Assembly (NCBI GenBank): GCA_963837695.1
Contig: CAWINZ010000005.1
Span: 1,240,001 to 1,304,000, forward strand
DNA length: 64,000 bases
Direction of reading: 5' to 3'
DNA from: VRUE01 sp963837695
GTDB lineage: Bacteria; Actinomycetota; Thermoleophilia; Solirubrobacterales; 70-9
Shown: piece by piece, positions 49,440-57,642 of the stretch
Numbering within the stretch: the first letter of the stretch is position 1
How the letters are laid out: each line of letters opens with the position of its first letter
The notes under the pieces: generated by a model
Seen by the model: the letters and a program-made list of their open reading frames with translations, nothing else
Told to the model about the DNA's origin: nothing
The model's database searches: none
Made by a program: the position numbers and the translations under genes

Positions 49440-50630
49440 ATGGCTGCCGACGAACGCATTTCCCTGAGCGAGGCCTCGCGGCGGTCGGGCGTGTCGCCGA
49501 GCACGCTGAAGCGTTGGGCAGGGGAGAAGGTCGTGCCGGTACGCCGCGGTCGCTGGACCGCCGGCGCCGCCGCGCAGGCACGCGTGGTGGCCCGCATGCG
49601 GGAGCGCGGCCACTCGCTTGACGAACTGAAGCGAGCGGGCCGCGAGGGCCGGCTTGCCTTCGGCTTCGTCGAGGACCTCTTTCCCAATCCCGACGAGCAG
49701 GTCACGGTGGAGAGTGTGGCGGCCGAGACCGGCCTCGAGCCTGAGCTGATCGAGCGCATCCTGGTCATCCTCGGCACGCCGCTGGATCAGGAGCGGCTGC
49801 TCAGCCCCGAGGACGTCAAAGCGCTGCGTCACTGCGCCCGGGCGCTGGCCGCCGGCTTCCCGCTCGTCGCCTTCCTGCAGCTGGTCCGGGTCTACGTGCA
49901 GTCGATGCGGCGGATCGCCGACGCCGAGGTGCGGCTCTTCCACCTCTACGTGCACGAGCCGTTGATCCGCGACGCGCTGCCCGAGTTGGAGATCGCCGAG
50001 GAGATGGGTGAGCTGGCGGCCGACATCCTGCCCCTGGCGGCGCCGCTGACCGACTATCTCCACACCCGTTACCTGCGCTACTTCACCGAACAGGACGTGG
50101 TCGGCCACATGGAGGCGGACCTCGACGCCCCTGCCTCCCATCTCGGCCAGGTTCCGGTCACCCTCTGCTTCATCGATCTCACCGGCTTCACTCGCTACAC
50201 CGAGGAGCAAGGCGACCTGGAGGCGCTCGACGTGGTCGAGAACTTCGTCGAAACGGTCGAGGCGACGCTGCCGCCTGAGGCGACGGTCGTGAAGACGATC
50301 GGCGACGAGGTGATGGTCATCTCGCCCGACCCGGCCTCGCTGACGGAGTGGGCGGTCGGTCTGCTCGATCGTTTTCCGGAGCGCCCGCGGCCGCGGGTCG
50401 GGATCCATTACGCGAACACGTTTTACCGCGATGGCGACTACTTCGGCACTCATGTCAACCTCGCCCATCGCGTCGTCGACCGTGCCCAGGCGGGCGAGGT
50501 CCTGGTCACCGACGGCGTCACCGGCTCGCTCTCCGAACGCGGGCTCAGCTGCGAGGCGATCGGCGAAGTCAACCTCAAGGGCTTCCCGGTGGCGACCCCC
50601 TTGTACATAGTTCGTCGCGCAAAGGGCTGA
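49440..50630 (+). CDS. Class III nucleotidyl cyclase with N-terminal MerR-like domain
   Basis: A 396-residue protein. Residues about 1-60 form a MerR-type helix-turn-helix (RISLSEASRRSGVSPSTLKRWAGEKVVPVRR). The middle 70-215 is helical, like the regulatory region of pH-sensing actinobacterial cyclases. Residues about 235-396 form the catalytic domain. Metal-binding Asp are in FIDLTGFTRY and IGDEVMVI, the base-recognising Lys in VVKTIGDEV, and transition-state Asn/Arg in GTHVNLAHRVVDRA. All key residues appear intact, so it should make cAMP (or cGMP). Soluble: no membrane helix is seen. Confidence 0.87.
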   Translation: MAADERISLSEASRRSGVSPSTLKRWAGEKVVPVRRGRWTAGAAAQARVVARMRERGHSLDELKRAGREGRLAFGFVEDLFPNPDEQVTVESVAAETGLEPELIERILVILGTPLDQERLLSPEDVKALRHCARALAAGFPLVAFLQLVRVYVQSMRRIADAEVRLFHLYVHEPLIRDALPELEIAEEMGELAADILPLAAPLTDYLHTRYLRYFTEQDVVGHMEADLDAPASHLGQVPVTLCFIDLTGFTRYTEEQGDLEALDVVENFVETVEATLPPEATVVKTIGDEVMVISPDPASLTEWAVGLLDRFPERPRPRVGIHYANTFYRDGDYFGTHVNLAHRVVDRAQAGEVLVTDGVTGSLSERGLSCEAIGEVNLKGFPVATPLYIVRRAKG

Positions 50631-50647
50631 CGGTCGGGCTCTGACCG

Positions 50648-51583
50648 ATGACAAGCGAAGAGATGATCGAGGCGGTGCGCGGGGGCGGGCTGCTGTCGGG
50701 GTCGCAGGTTGTGGCGATGCTGTCTGGGGGGCGGGACTCGGTCTGCCTGGTCGACCTTGCCGTGAGGTTGCTTGGCGCCGATCAGGTGAGCGCGTTGCAC
50801 GTCAATTACGGGCTGCGTGACGATTCCGATGCCGACGAGGCCCACTGCGGGGAGATCTGCGAGCGCCTCGGGGTGCGGCTCGCGGTCGAGCGGCCGCGCC
50901 GTCCCGAGGGCCCCGGCAACCTGCAGGCCTGGGCGCGCGACGCGCGCTACGCGGCCGCGGCCGGCCTGGCCGAGCGCGACGAGGACCTGATCGCCACCGG
51001 GCATACCGCCGACGACCAGGTCGAGACGATTCTCTACAGGCTTGCCTCCTCGCCGAGCCGGCGCGCGCTGCTCGGCATGCGACCGCGCGACGGCAAGCTG
51101 GTGCGACCTCTGCTGGGGTTCACCCGCGAGCAGACCACCGCCTATTGCCAGGAACGGGGGCTGCGCTGGCGCGACGACCCGACCAACGCCGAGGGCGCCT
51201 ACGCGCGCAACCGCATCCGCCACGGCCTCGCGCGCGCTCTCGCCGAGGTCCATCCGGCCGCCGCGCAGAACGTTCTGCGCACGGCGGAATTGCTGCGCGA
51301 CGAGGCCGAGGTCCTGGACACGCTGGTCGCCGCCGAGCTCGACGGTTCGGGCGGCTCGCCCCGCAACACGATCGAGCTCGAGCGACTCGCCGAGCTGCCG
51401 CCGGCGCTGCGCCGGCTCGTCGTCCAGCAGCTCGCCGACCGCGCGGCCGGCCGGCCGGTCGCCGGCGCCGCCCGCCACGCCGAGGAGGTCGCGGCGCTGC
51501 GCCGCACCGGCACCGCGATGCTCGACCTCGGCGGCGGCGTCCGCGCGATCGTCGAGCGCGGCACCCTGCGCGCCGAGCGCTGA
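50648..51583 (+). CDS. tilS: tRNA(Ile)-lysidine synthase
   Basis: Attaches lysine to C34 of tRNA-Ile(CAU), essential for AUA decoding. The PP-loop MLSGGRDSVCLVDLA (SGGxDS) is near residue 21. TGHTADDQVETILYRLA and RDDPTNAEGAYARNRIRHGL follow. At 311 residues it is the short form lacking the C-terminal domains of the E. coli enzyme, as usual in actinobacteria. First gene of the conserved tilS-hpt-ftsH run. Confidence 0.94.
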   Translation: MTSEEMIEAVRGGGLLSGSQVVAMLSGGRDSVCLVDLAVRLLGADQVSALHVNYGLRDDSDADEAHCGEICERLGVRLAVERPRRPEGPGNLQAWARDARYAAAAGLAERDEDLIATGHTADDQVETILYRLASSPSRRALLGMRPRDGKLVRPLLGFTREQTTAYCQERGLRWRDDPTNAEGAYARNRIRHGLARALAEVHPAAAQNVLRTAELLRDEAEVLDTLVAAELDGSGGSPRNTIELERLAELPPALRRLVVQQLADRAAGRPVAGAARHAEEVAALRRTGTAMLDLGGGVRAIVERGTLRAER

Positions 51584-51618
51584 AACTGTCGCCCATCGGC
51601 TGTGGAAGACTGCGGCCG

Positions 51619-52146
51619 ATGACGGATTCGGCAATCGGGGAGACGCTGGTCTCCGGTGAGGAGTTGCAGCGGCGCGTCGCCGAGCTGGGTCAGCAGATCA
51701 GCGAGGACTACGCCGGTCGCGAACTGTTCATGGTCGGGGTGCTGAAGGGGGCGGTGATCTTCCTCGCCGACCTGATGCGCCACCTGGACGTCGCCTGCGA
51801 GATCGACTTCATGGCCGTCTCCAGCTACGGCTCACAAACCGACTCCTCCGGCGTCGTGCGGATCCTCAAGGACCTCGACGCACCGATCGAAGGGCGCCAT
51901 GTGCTGATCGTCGAGGACATCATCGACTCGGGCCTGACGCTCCAGTATCTGATGCGTAACCTCAACGCCCGCCGCCCGGCCTCGCTGGAGGTCTGCTCGC
52001 TGCTGACCAAGCCGGACCGGCTGCGGGTCGACCTCGAGCCGCGCTACGTCGGCTTTCGCATCCCGAACCGCTTCGCGATCGGCTACGGGCTCGACCACGC
52101 GCAGCGCTACCGCAACCTCGACTACGTCGCCGCGTTGGACCAGTAG
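51619..52146 (+). CDS. hpt: Hypoxanthine phosphoribosyltransferase
   Basis: Purine salvage enzyme of 175 residues making IMP/GMP from the base and PRPP. The PRPP loop is VLIVEDIIDSGLTL and the first loop is GVLKGAVIFLADLMR. The flexible loop SSYGSQTDSSGVV and the C-terminal base-binding region GYGLDHAQRYRNLDYV complete it. ATG at 51619, 36 nt after tilS. Gene order tilS-hpt-ftsH is conserved in many bacteria. Confidence 0.95.
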   Translation: MTDSAIGETLVSGEELQRRVAELGQQISEDYAGRELFMVGVLKGAVIFLADLMRHLDVACEIDFMAVSSYGSQTDSSGVVRILKDLDAPIEGRHVLIVEDIIDSGLTLQYLMRNLNARRPASLEVCSLLTKPDRLRVDLEPRYVGFRIPNRFAIGYGLDHAQRYRNLDYVAALDQ

Positions 52147-52212
52147 ATGATTGGGATTGCTCATCCAATGCGTCCAGGCGCGGAAACCGCCCTGGTACGC
52201 TGAATTTTCCCT

Positions 52213-54174
52213 GTGAGGCGTTTTTTCAAAAGCGCGGCTTTCCCGATCCTGCTGGTGGTGATCCTTGCCTTCGTCGCCCAGAAGGTGATCACCAAGGGCC
52301 CGACGACGGAAACGCCGTCCTACAACGAGCTGATCAAGCAGAAGACCGGGCTGATCGCGACCGGCCGGATCGAAGAAGTCAACGTCAACGTCAAGGACAG
52401 CACCCTCGACGTCAAGGAGAAGGGCCAGAACGGCGAAGACGGCGAAAGCTTCTCGACCGGCTATCCGCCCAACGCCGAAGAAAGCCTGATCAACAGGCTC
52501 GAACAGAACAACGTCACCACGAAGGTTCACGGCACTGGCGGCTCCAGTCTGCTCTCGCTGCTCACCTACATCCTGCCCTTCGTTCTCTTCTTCGGCTTCT
52601 GGATCTTCCTGATGAACCAGATGCAGGGCGGGGGAAGTCGGGTGATGAACTTCGGCAAATCGAAAGCGAAGCGGATGTCGGTCGACGCGCCGAAAATCAC
52701 CTTCCGCGACGTCGCCGGGGTCGACGAGGCGGTGCAGGAGCTGCAGGAGATCAAGGAATTCCTCGAGAACCCGAAGAAATTCCAGTCGCTCGGCGCCCGT
52801 ATCCCCAAGGGTGTCCTGCTCTACGGCCCGCCCGGCACCGGCAAGACGCTGCTCGCCCGCGCCGTCGCCGGCGAGGCCGGCGTGCCCTTCTTCTCGATCT
52901 CCGGCTCGGACTTCGTCGAGATGTTCGTCGGGGTCGGCGCCAGCCGCGTCCGCGACCTCTTCGAGCAGGCCAAACAGAACTCGCCCTGCATCATCTTCAT
53001 GGACGAGATCGACGCCGTCGGTCGCCACCGCGGGGCCGGCATGGGCGGCGGTCACGACGAGCGCGAGCAGACGCTGAACCAGCTGCTCGTCGAGATGGAC
53101 GGCTTCGAGATGAAAGACAACATCATCTTGATCGCCGCCACCAACCGCCCCGACATTCTCGATCCTGCGCTGCTGCGGCCCGGCCGTTTCGACCGCCAGG
53201 TCGTCGTCGACCGCCCCGACCGCAAGGGCCGCAAGAAGATCCTCGAGGTCCACACCCGCGGCAAGCCGCTCGGCAAGCAGATCGACCTGGACGCGCTCGC
53301 CGGTCAGACCCCTGGCTTCACCGGCGCCGACCTCGCCAACCTGATCAACGAGGCGGCCCTGCTGACCGCCCGCACGGGTAACCGCGAGATCTCCATGCAG
53401 GAGCTGGAGGAGGGGATCATGCGCGTAATCGCCGGCCCGGAGAAGAAGACCCGGGTGATGAGCGAGAAGGAGCGTCTGATTACCGCCTATCACGAGCTCG
53501 GCCACGCGATCGTCGGCCACCTGCTGCCCAACTGCGACCCGGTCCACAAGATCTCGATTATCAGCCGCGGCCAGGCGCTCGGCTACACGATCAGCCTGCC
53601 GACCGAGGACAAGTTCCTGACCAGCCGCGCCGAGTTGACCGACACGATGGCGATGACCCTGGGCGGGCGCGCCGCCGAGGAGATCGTCTTCGGCGAGATC
53701 ACCACCGGCGCCTCCAACGACCTCGAAAAGGTCACCGAGACCGCGAAGCGGATGGTGATGCGTTTTGGGATGTCGGAGCGCCTCGGCCCGCGCGTCTTCG
53801 GTCACGATCGCGGCCAACCCTTCCTCGGCCGCGAGTTCTCCGCCGAGCCCGACTACTCCGACGAGATAGCGCGAGAGATCGACGACGAGATCCGCCGCAT
53901 CGTCGAGTCCGCGCACCAGACCGCCAAGGACCTGCTCAACGAGAAGCGCGACGAGCTCGACACGATCTCGAAGATCCTGCTCGAGCACGAGACGATCGAC
54001 GCCGGGCAGTTCGTCGACCTGCTCGCCGGCAAGCCGGTCGATGAGGTTTTCGTCGACGACGAGGAGCCCTCGCAGCCGGTCGAGCCCGCGCCGGAGCCTG
54101 AACGCGCCGCCCGTGAGGGCGCCCGCCCGAACCCGCGGCCGCGGCCAGGGTTCGCCGGCGGCGACGCCTCCTGA
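52213..54174 (+). CDS. ftsH: ATP-dependent zinc metalloprotease
   Basis: Membrane-anchored AAA+ protease of 653 residues. Two transmembrane helices lie at about residues 6-24 and 115-133; the second begins LLSLLTYILPFVLFFGFW. Walker A is YGPPGTGKTLLARA near 205, Walker B IIFMDEIDAVG near 262, the SRH ATNRPDILDPALLRPGRFDR near 310, and the zinc motif HELGH near 432. GTG start. Its last codons and stop form the left arm of a family 2 structured repeat whose right arm covers the folP ribosome-binding site. Confidence 0.96.
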   Translation: MRRFFKSAAFPILLVVILAFVAQKVITKGPTTETPSYNELIKQKTGLIATGRIEEVNVNVKDSTLDVKEKGQNGEDGESFSTGYPPNAEESLINRLEQNNVTTKVHGTGGSSLLSLLTYILPFVLFFGFWIFLMNQMQGGGSRVMNFGKSKAKRMSVDAPKITFRDVAGVDEAVQELQEIKEFLENPKKFQSLGARIPKGVLLYGPPGTGKTLLARAVAGEAGVPFFSISGSDFVEMFVGVGASRVRDLFEQAKQNSPCIIFMDEIDAVGRHRGAGMGGGHDEREQTLNQLLVEMDGFEMKDNIILIAATNRPDILDPALLRPGRFDRQVVVDRPDRKGRKKILEVHTRGKPLGKQIDLDALAGQTPGFTGADLANLINEAALLTARTGNREISMQELEEGIMRVIAGPEKKTRVMSEKERLITAYHELGHAIVGHLLPNCDPVHKISIISRGQALGYTISLPTEDKFLTSRAELTDTMAMTLGGRAAEEIVFGEITTGASNDLEKVTETAKRMVMRFGMSERLGPRVFGHDRGQPFLGREFSAEPDYSDEIAREIDDEIRRIVESAHQTAKDLLNEKRDELDTISKILLEHETIDAGQFVDLLAGKPVDEVFVDDEEPSQPVEPAPEPERAAREGARPNPRPRPGFAGGDAS

Positions 54175-54264
54175 CCGGCGCCTGGCGGCGTCCTCGGTCG
54201 CTCGCGTGCAGAGCACGCCACGCTCCCTGCGTCCTTGCCACGCTTGGTCAGGAGGCGTCGCCGC
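54158..54264 (+). repeat. Structured intergenic repeat family 2, copy 2
   Basis: Outer arms 54158-54176 and 54246-54264 pair perfectly over 19 bp. The core 54171-54240 (with CGTGCAGAGCACG) is nearly identical to 9875-9948. The left arm is the end of ftsH including its TGA. The right arm contains AGGAGG (54250-54255), the folP ribosome-binding site, and ends 1 nt before the folP ATG. Confidence 0.85.
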
Positions 54265-54265
54265 G

Positions 54266-55045
54266 ATGAAACTCATGGGAGTCGTAAACGTCACTCCCGA
54301 TTCGTTCTCCGACGGGGGGTTGTTCCTTGATGCGGAAGCTGCAATAGCTCATGGCCGCCTGCTGGCCGAGCAGGGGGCGGAGATTTTGGATGTGGGAGGT
54401 GAATCGACCCGACCGGGCGCGGCGGAGGTGAGCGCTGAGGAAGAGCTGGATCGGGTTGGGCCGGTGGTGCGGGGGCTGGCCGGGGTAGCGACCGTCTCGA
54501 TCGACACTTCGAAGGCCGCGGTCGCGGAGGCTGCTCTCGATGCGGGGGCTTCGATCGTCAATGACGTGACGGCGCTGCGGCACGATCCAGAGATTGGGGT
54601 GCTTTGCGCCGAGCGCGGTGTCGGGTTGGTGCTGATGCACATGCAGGGCGACCCGCGGACGATGCAGGAGGACCCCAGCTACGACGACGTGGTCGATGAC
54701 GTCAAGGCCTTTCTTGCCCAGAGGATGGAGGCGGCGATCGGCATGGGGGTCGCCGAGGAGTTGATCTGGCTCGACCCCGGGATCGGTTTCGGCAAGACCC
54801 TCGAGCACAACCTCGCGCTGCTGCGCCGGCTCGGTGAGCTGCGCGAGCTAAGGCGCCCGCTGGTTCTCGGCACCTCGCGCAAGAGCTTCATCGGCAAGAT
54901 CGACGGGTCCGATGTGGACGATCGGATCGGCGGCACGATTGCCTCCTCTGTCCTCGCCGCGGCCGAGGGCGCCGAGGTGCTGCGGGTCCACGATGTCGCC
55001 GAGGCCGCCCAGGCGATGAGGATGACGAGCGCGATCCTCGGCTAG
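54266..55045 (+). CDS. folP: Dihydropteroate synthase
   Basis: Condenses p-aminobenzoate with the pterin pyrophosphate; the target of sulfonamides. 259 residues: MGVVNVTPDSFSDGGLF, GAEILDVGGESTRPGA, VSIDTSKAAVAEAAL, SIVNDVTAL and the C-terminal GTSRKSFIGKI with RVHDVAEAAQA. The ATG at 54266 has AGGAGG 10 nt upstream, inside the right arm of a 19-bp hairpin with the end of ftsH, so translation may be coupled or controlled. folE, which lies between ftsH and folP in mycobacteria, is absent here. Confidence 0.95.
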   Translation: MKLMGVVNVTPDSFSDGGLFLDAEAAIAHGRLLAEQGAEILDVGGESTRPGAAEVSAEEELDRVGPVVRGLAGVATVSIDTSKAAVAEAALDAGASIVNDVTALRHDPEIGVLCAERGVGLVLMHMQGDPRTMQEDPSYDDVVDDVKAFLAQRMEAAIGMGVAEELIWLDPGIGFGKTLEHNLALLRRLGELRELRRPLVLGTSRKSFIGKIDGSDVDDRIGGTIASSVLAAAEGAEVLRVHDVAEAAQAMRMTSAILG

Positions 55046-55048
55046 GTT
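55043..55048 (+). promoter_or_regulatory. Leaderless -10 box of folB, fused to the folP stop codon
   Basis: TAGGTT in which TAG is the folP stop codon, 6 nt before the folB ATG at 55055. No ribosome-binding site. Confidence 0.5.
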
Positions 55049-55054
55049 TCGACC

Positions 55055-55480
55055 ATGGACGAGCCCAACGGAGACGGGATCGAGTCGCGGGTCGACGTCG
55101 ACCTGCGCGGGATCTCGATCTACACCCACCATGGCGTCAGCGACGCCGAGCAGGAGGTCGGCCAGCGGATCGAGTTCGACATCTCCTTCGACGTGCCCGA
55201 CTGCGACGCGGTTCTCACCGACCGGATCGAGGACACCGTCGACTACAGCGAGGTCTGCGACATCGTCGCCCTCGCCGCGACCGAGCGCAGCTACCGAACG
55301 CTCGAGCGGCTCGCCCAGGTCGTCGGCGGGCGACTGATCGAGCGCTACGGCTGCGAGTCGGTCCGCGTGCGCGCCTCAAAGCCCGAGCCGCCGTTGCCGC
55401 TGGCGATCCAGGAGGTTGGCGTCGAGGTAACCCAGGAGCGCAGCGAAGCGGAGGACGAGGAGAACGGCGAGGAGGCCTAG
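55055..55480 (+). CDS. folB: Dihydroneopterin aldolase
   Basis: Converts dihydroneopterin to 6-hydroxymethyl-dihydropterin. 141 residues with DLRGISIYTHHGVSDAEQEVGQ, the catalytic Tyr/Glu region, DTVDYSEVCDIV and the Lys-containing VRVRASKPEPPL. An acidic tail (SEAEDEENGEEA) extends beyond the usual 120 residues. A leaderless promoter box overlaps the folP stop. It ends in a CTAG stop overlap with the antisense fic remnant. Confidence 0.94.
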   Translation: MDEPNGDGIESRVDVDLRGISIYTHHGVSDAEQEVGQRIEFDISFDVPDCDAVLTDRIEDTVDYSEVCDIVALAATERSYRTLERLAQVVGGRLIERYGCESVRVRASKPEPPLPLAIQEVGVEVTQERSEAEDEENGEEA

Positions 55481-55914
55481 TGTCTGTGCCGGGTTTTCAC
55501 CGGCACCGGTCGCGCCGGTGTGCGCGAGCCAGACGGAATCGCGAGGCGCCGCTCGAATCCATTGACCAGATCGAATAGCTCGGGCGCCTCCCACGATCGT
55601 CGGCGCCGCCGGCCGGGACGCTCAGGCCGAAGAACGCCCGCACGCTCCAGCCTCTCGAGTGCGCGCCCGGCCGCCACGTCAGAGACCCCCGCGATCTCCA
55701 TGACGGCCGCCACGTCGACAATCGGATGCGCCGGCAGGCCGGCCACCAGCCTGCGAACGGCCGAGTCGCGGCGCGGATTTCCGGCGCGCTCCAACCACTC
55801 GTCCTGCAGCGTCGCGATCCCCTGGGTGAAGCCCTCGGCTTCTCGGGCCGCCGTCCGGGTGGCCTGCGCGAAGACCGCACACGACTCCGCGTCGGCTCCC
55901 TCACGGGTAGTCCG
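55477..55914 (-). pseudogene. Fic-family C-terminal remnant
   Basis: A minus-strand open stretch from a TGA at 55915-55917 to TAG at 55477-55479, about 145 codons, with no clear start codon at its head. It reads QATRTAAREAEGFTQGIATL, then VDVAAVMEIAGVSDVAAGRALERLERAGVL and WEAPELFDLVNGFERRLA. This matches the helical end and winged-helix domain of Fic/DOC proteins. The catalytic HPFxxGNGR part is absent. A TTG at 55794 could still start a 105-residue wHTH protein. It separates folB from folK on the opposite strand. Confidence 0.65.
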
Positions 55915-55986
55915 TCAGGCCGCGCTCGTAGCCTCGGAGACTCTGCCCTTCGCCGTAGCTAGCCGGATCGGCCTCCGGTTGCACAA

Positions 55987-55992
55987 TAGATT
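55987..55992 (+). promoter_or_regulatory. Leaderless -10 box for folK
   Basis: TAGATT followed by 7 nt and the ATG at 56000. Confidence 0.5.
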
Positions 55993-55999
55993 TCGGCAC

Positions 56000-56494
56000 A
56001 TGGTCAGGATCGGCTATCTCGGACTGGGTTCCAACGTCGGCGATCGTGCCGCTCACCTGCGGGCGGCGATCGAGATGCTCGGCGAGCGCGGGGTGGAGGT
56101 CGAGGCGGTCTCGTCGGGTTATGAGACCGAGCCGGTTGGGGAGGTGCCCGACCAGCCCGACTTCCTCAACGCCGCGATCCGCATCCGCACCGAGCTGGAA
56201 CCGGAAGCGCTGCTCGACGTCTGCAAGGAGATCGAGGCCGAGCGCGGCCGTGCCCTCGACGCCCCCCGCCACAGCCCCCGCCCGCTGGACGTAGACCTCT
56301 TGCTCTTGGGCGACCTCGAACTCTCTACCGAGCGCCTAACGCTGCCGCACCCCGAGGTAACCAGCCGCCGCTTCGTCCTCGCCCCACTCCTGGAGCTCGA
56401 CCCGGACCTTACGCTCCCCGATTGCACGTGCCTCTCCGAAGTCATAGCCGCTCTTGGCTCGGACCAACGCGTCAACTGTGTCGGTCCCATCTAG
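56000..56494 (+). CDS. folK: 2-Amino-4-hydroxy-6-hydroxymethyldihydropteridine pyrophosphokinase
   Basis: HPPK of 164 residues transferring pyrophosphate from ATP to the pterin, directly before FolP. It shows IGYLGLGSNVGDRAAHL, SSGYETEPVGEVPDQPDFLNAA, and the metal/substrate motif PRPLDVDLLLLG with HPEVTSRRFVLAPLLEL. The ATG at 56000 is supported by a -10 box 7 nt upstream. Its promoter is separate from folP-folB because of the antisense fic remnant between them. Confidence 0.95.
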   Translation: MVRIGYLGLGSNVGDRAAHLRAAIEMLGERGVEVEAVSSGYETEPVGEVPDQPDFLNAAIRIRTELEPEALLDVCKEIEAERGRALDAPRHSPRPLDVDLLLLGDLELSTERLTLPHPEVTSRRFVLAPLLELDPDLTLPDCTCLSEVIAALGSDQRVNCVGPI

Positions 56495-56565
56495 TGGTGT
56501 GATCGGCAACGTTGCCTCGCGGGATGCGGTGAGTGGACCTTGGGGGGCCTGTGCTCGCCGCTTGC

Positions 56566-57636
56566 TCAGCAGTTCGGCACGGCGAAGTCGGTGTTGTGCG
56601 TATACGGGCCGCCGTAGGGGTCGCCGTTCATGAAGGTGTTCGCGGGGGAGTAGTAGGCGCCGTTCCAGGGCGCGCTGGCGATGCGGTACCAGTAGCCGTC
56701 GGGATTGACGGAGACGATCGTCGGATCGTGGACCTTGCAATAGACCTGGACCCATTGCCCGGCGGCGATCGGGGAACCCATGCCCGAGGCGTTGTGGTAG
56801 TTCGTGAACGTGTTGACCGGGTGGTTGGGCGTCTCCTGCTCTGACCAGGTGCGTGGTGCAGGCGGGGCGGGAGGTGGGGCCGACGGCGGGGTGGCCCCCG
56901 GGCTTCCGGGGCCGCCTTCAGGCGCCCTCGCCGGAGGGACGCTTGCGTGCGGGCTCGGACAGGCGGTCGGGGCCTTGCCCTTCTGCCACGCCCAGCAAGT
57001 CGTGCCGGTGACGGCGAAGTGCCGCGTGGTGCCGATGAACGGCTCTTCGTCGGAGCTGGCGAACGGCGAGATGTTGACGCACCACGGCCCTGCTCGGGAG
57101 CAGTTTCGCTCCAGCACCTGGCCCGCGAGATAGAACGAGTGGAACCCACCCGGCGGATTCCGCGGCAGGAAGAGTGAGTAGGCGAACCGGTAGCTCGTTC
57201 CGGCGTTTAGTTTCTCAGGCCGGAACAGGCCAAACGAGAGGTCCGTGCGATCACCCCGGTCACTTGCGGTGGTGTCGATGTACGGGCCTGCCGCGGACGG
57301 AAAGGCGGAGAAGTCTGGCGACCAGATCTTACGATCGAAGTGCTTTTGGTAGGTGAGGTTGTGCTCGTAGGCCCAGTCGATCCTGCCCGCGGAGAAACAC
57401 GAGAGTGCCGTCGAGCTGTTCCAGCGAAGAGTGCCGGAGAGCCGGTAGTCGTTGCGATCGGAATTTCGAGTGCTCGGCCGAACGTACTGCAGGGTGAGCG
57501 TGCCGGCGTCGGGCTGCGAGCCGCTCATCGAGCATGCGGCCTGCGCCGGAGGAGCGGCCGCCTGCGACGCCGAGATCGCCAGGGCACCGACCGAAGCGGT
57601 CATCAACAGTCGCCGAACGTTCAGGCTGAATTGCAC
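56566..57636 (-). CDS. Secreted protein, SH3-like C-terminus
   Basis: A 356-residue exported protein. The signal peptide covers residues 1-33 (RRLLMTASVGALAISASQAAA) and is followed by a mature Cys-rich part. A Pro/Ala-rich linker lies at about 225-265. The last 95 residues repeat a Trp-Val-Gln-Val-Tyr-Cys-Lys / Gly-Tyr-Trp-Tyr-Arg-Ile-Ala pattern, like bacterial SH3 or peptidase-associated modules found in actinobacterial exoproteins. No catalytic motif. GTG start, leaderless (TAGGGT 6 nt upstream). It breaks the actinobacterial fol-coaX order. Confidence 0.65.
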   Translation of the reverse strand: MQFSLNVRRLLMTASVGALAISASQAAAPPAQAACSMSGSQPDAGTLTLQYVRPSTRNSDRNDYRLSGTLRWNSSTALSCFSAGRIDWAYEHNLTYQKHFDRKIWSPDFSAFPSAAGPYIDTTASDRGDRTDLSFGLFRPEKLNAGTSYRFAYSLFLPRNPPGGFHSFYLAGQVLERNCSRAGPWCVNISPFASSDEEPFIGTTRHFAVTGTTCWAWQKGKAPTACPSPHASVPPARAPEGGPGSPGATPPSAPPPAPPAPRTWSEQETPNHPVNTFTNYHNASGMGSPIAAGQWVQVYCKVHDPTIVSVNPDGYWYRIASAPWNGAYYSPANTFMNGDPYGGPYTHNTDFAVPNC

Positions 57637-57642
57637 CGAACG

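Noticed and set aside
51832..54294. An 820-codon open frame antisense to ftsH
   Set aside because: It is a high-GC shadow of ftsH and hpt: composition is Asp/Val/Leu/Gly/Arg-rich without motifs, and the sense strand encodes a clear FtsH.
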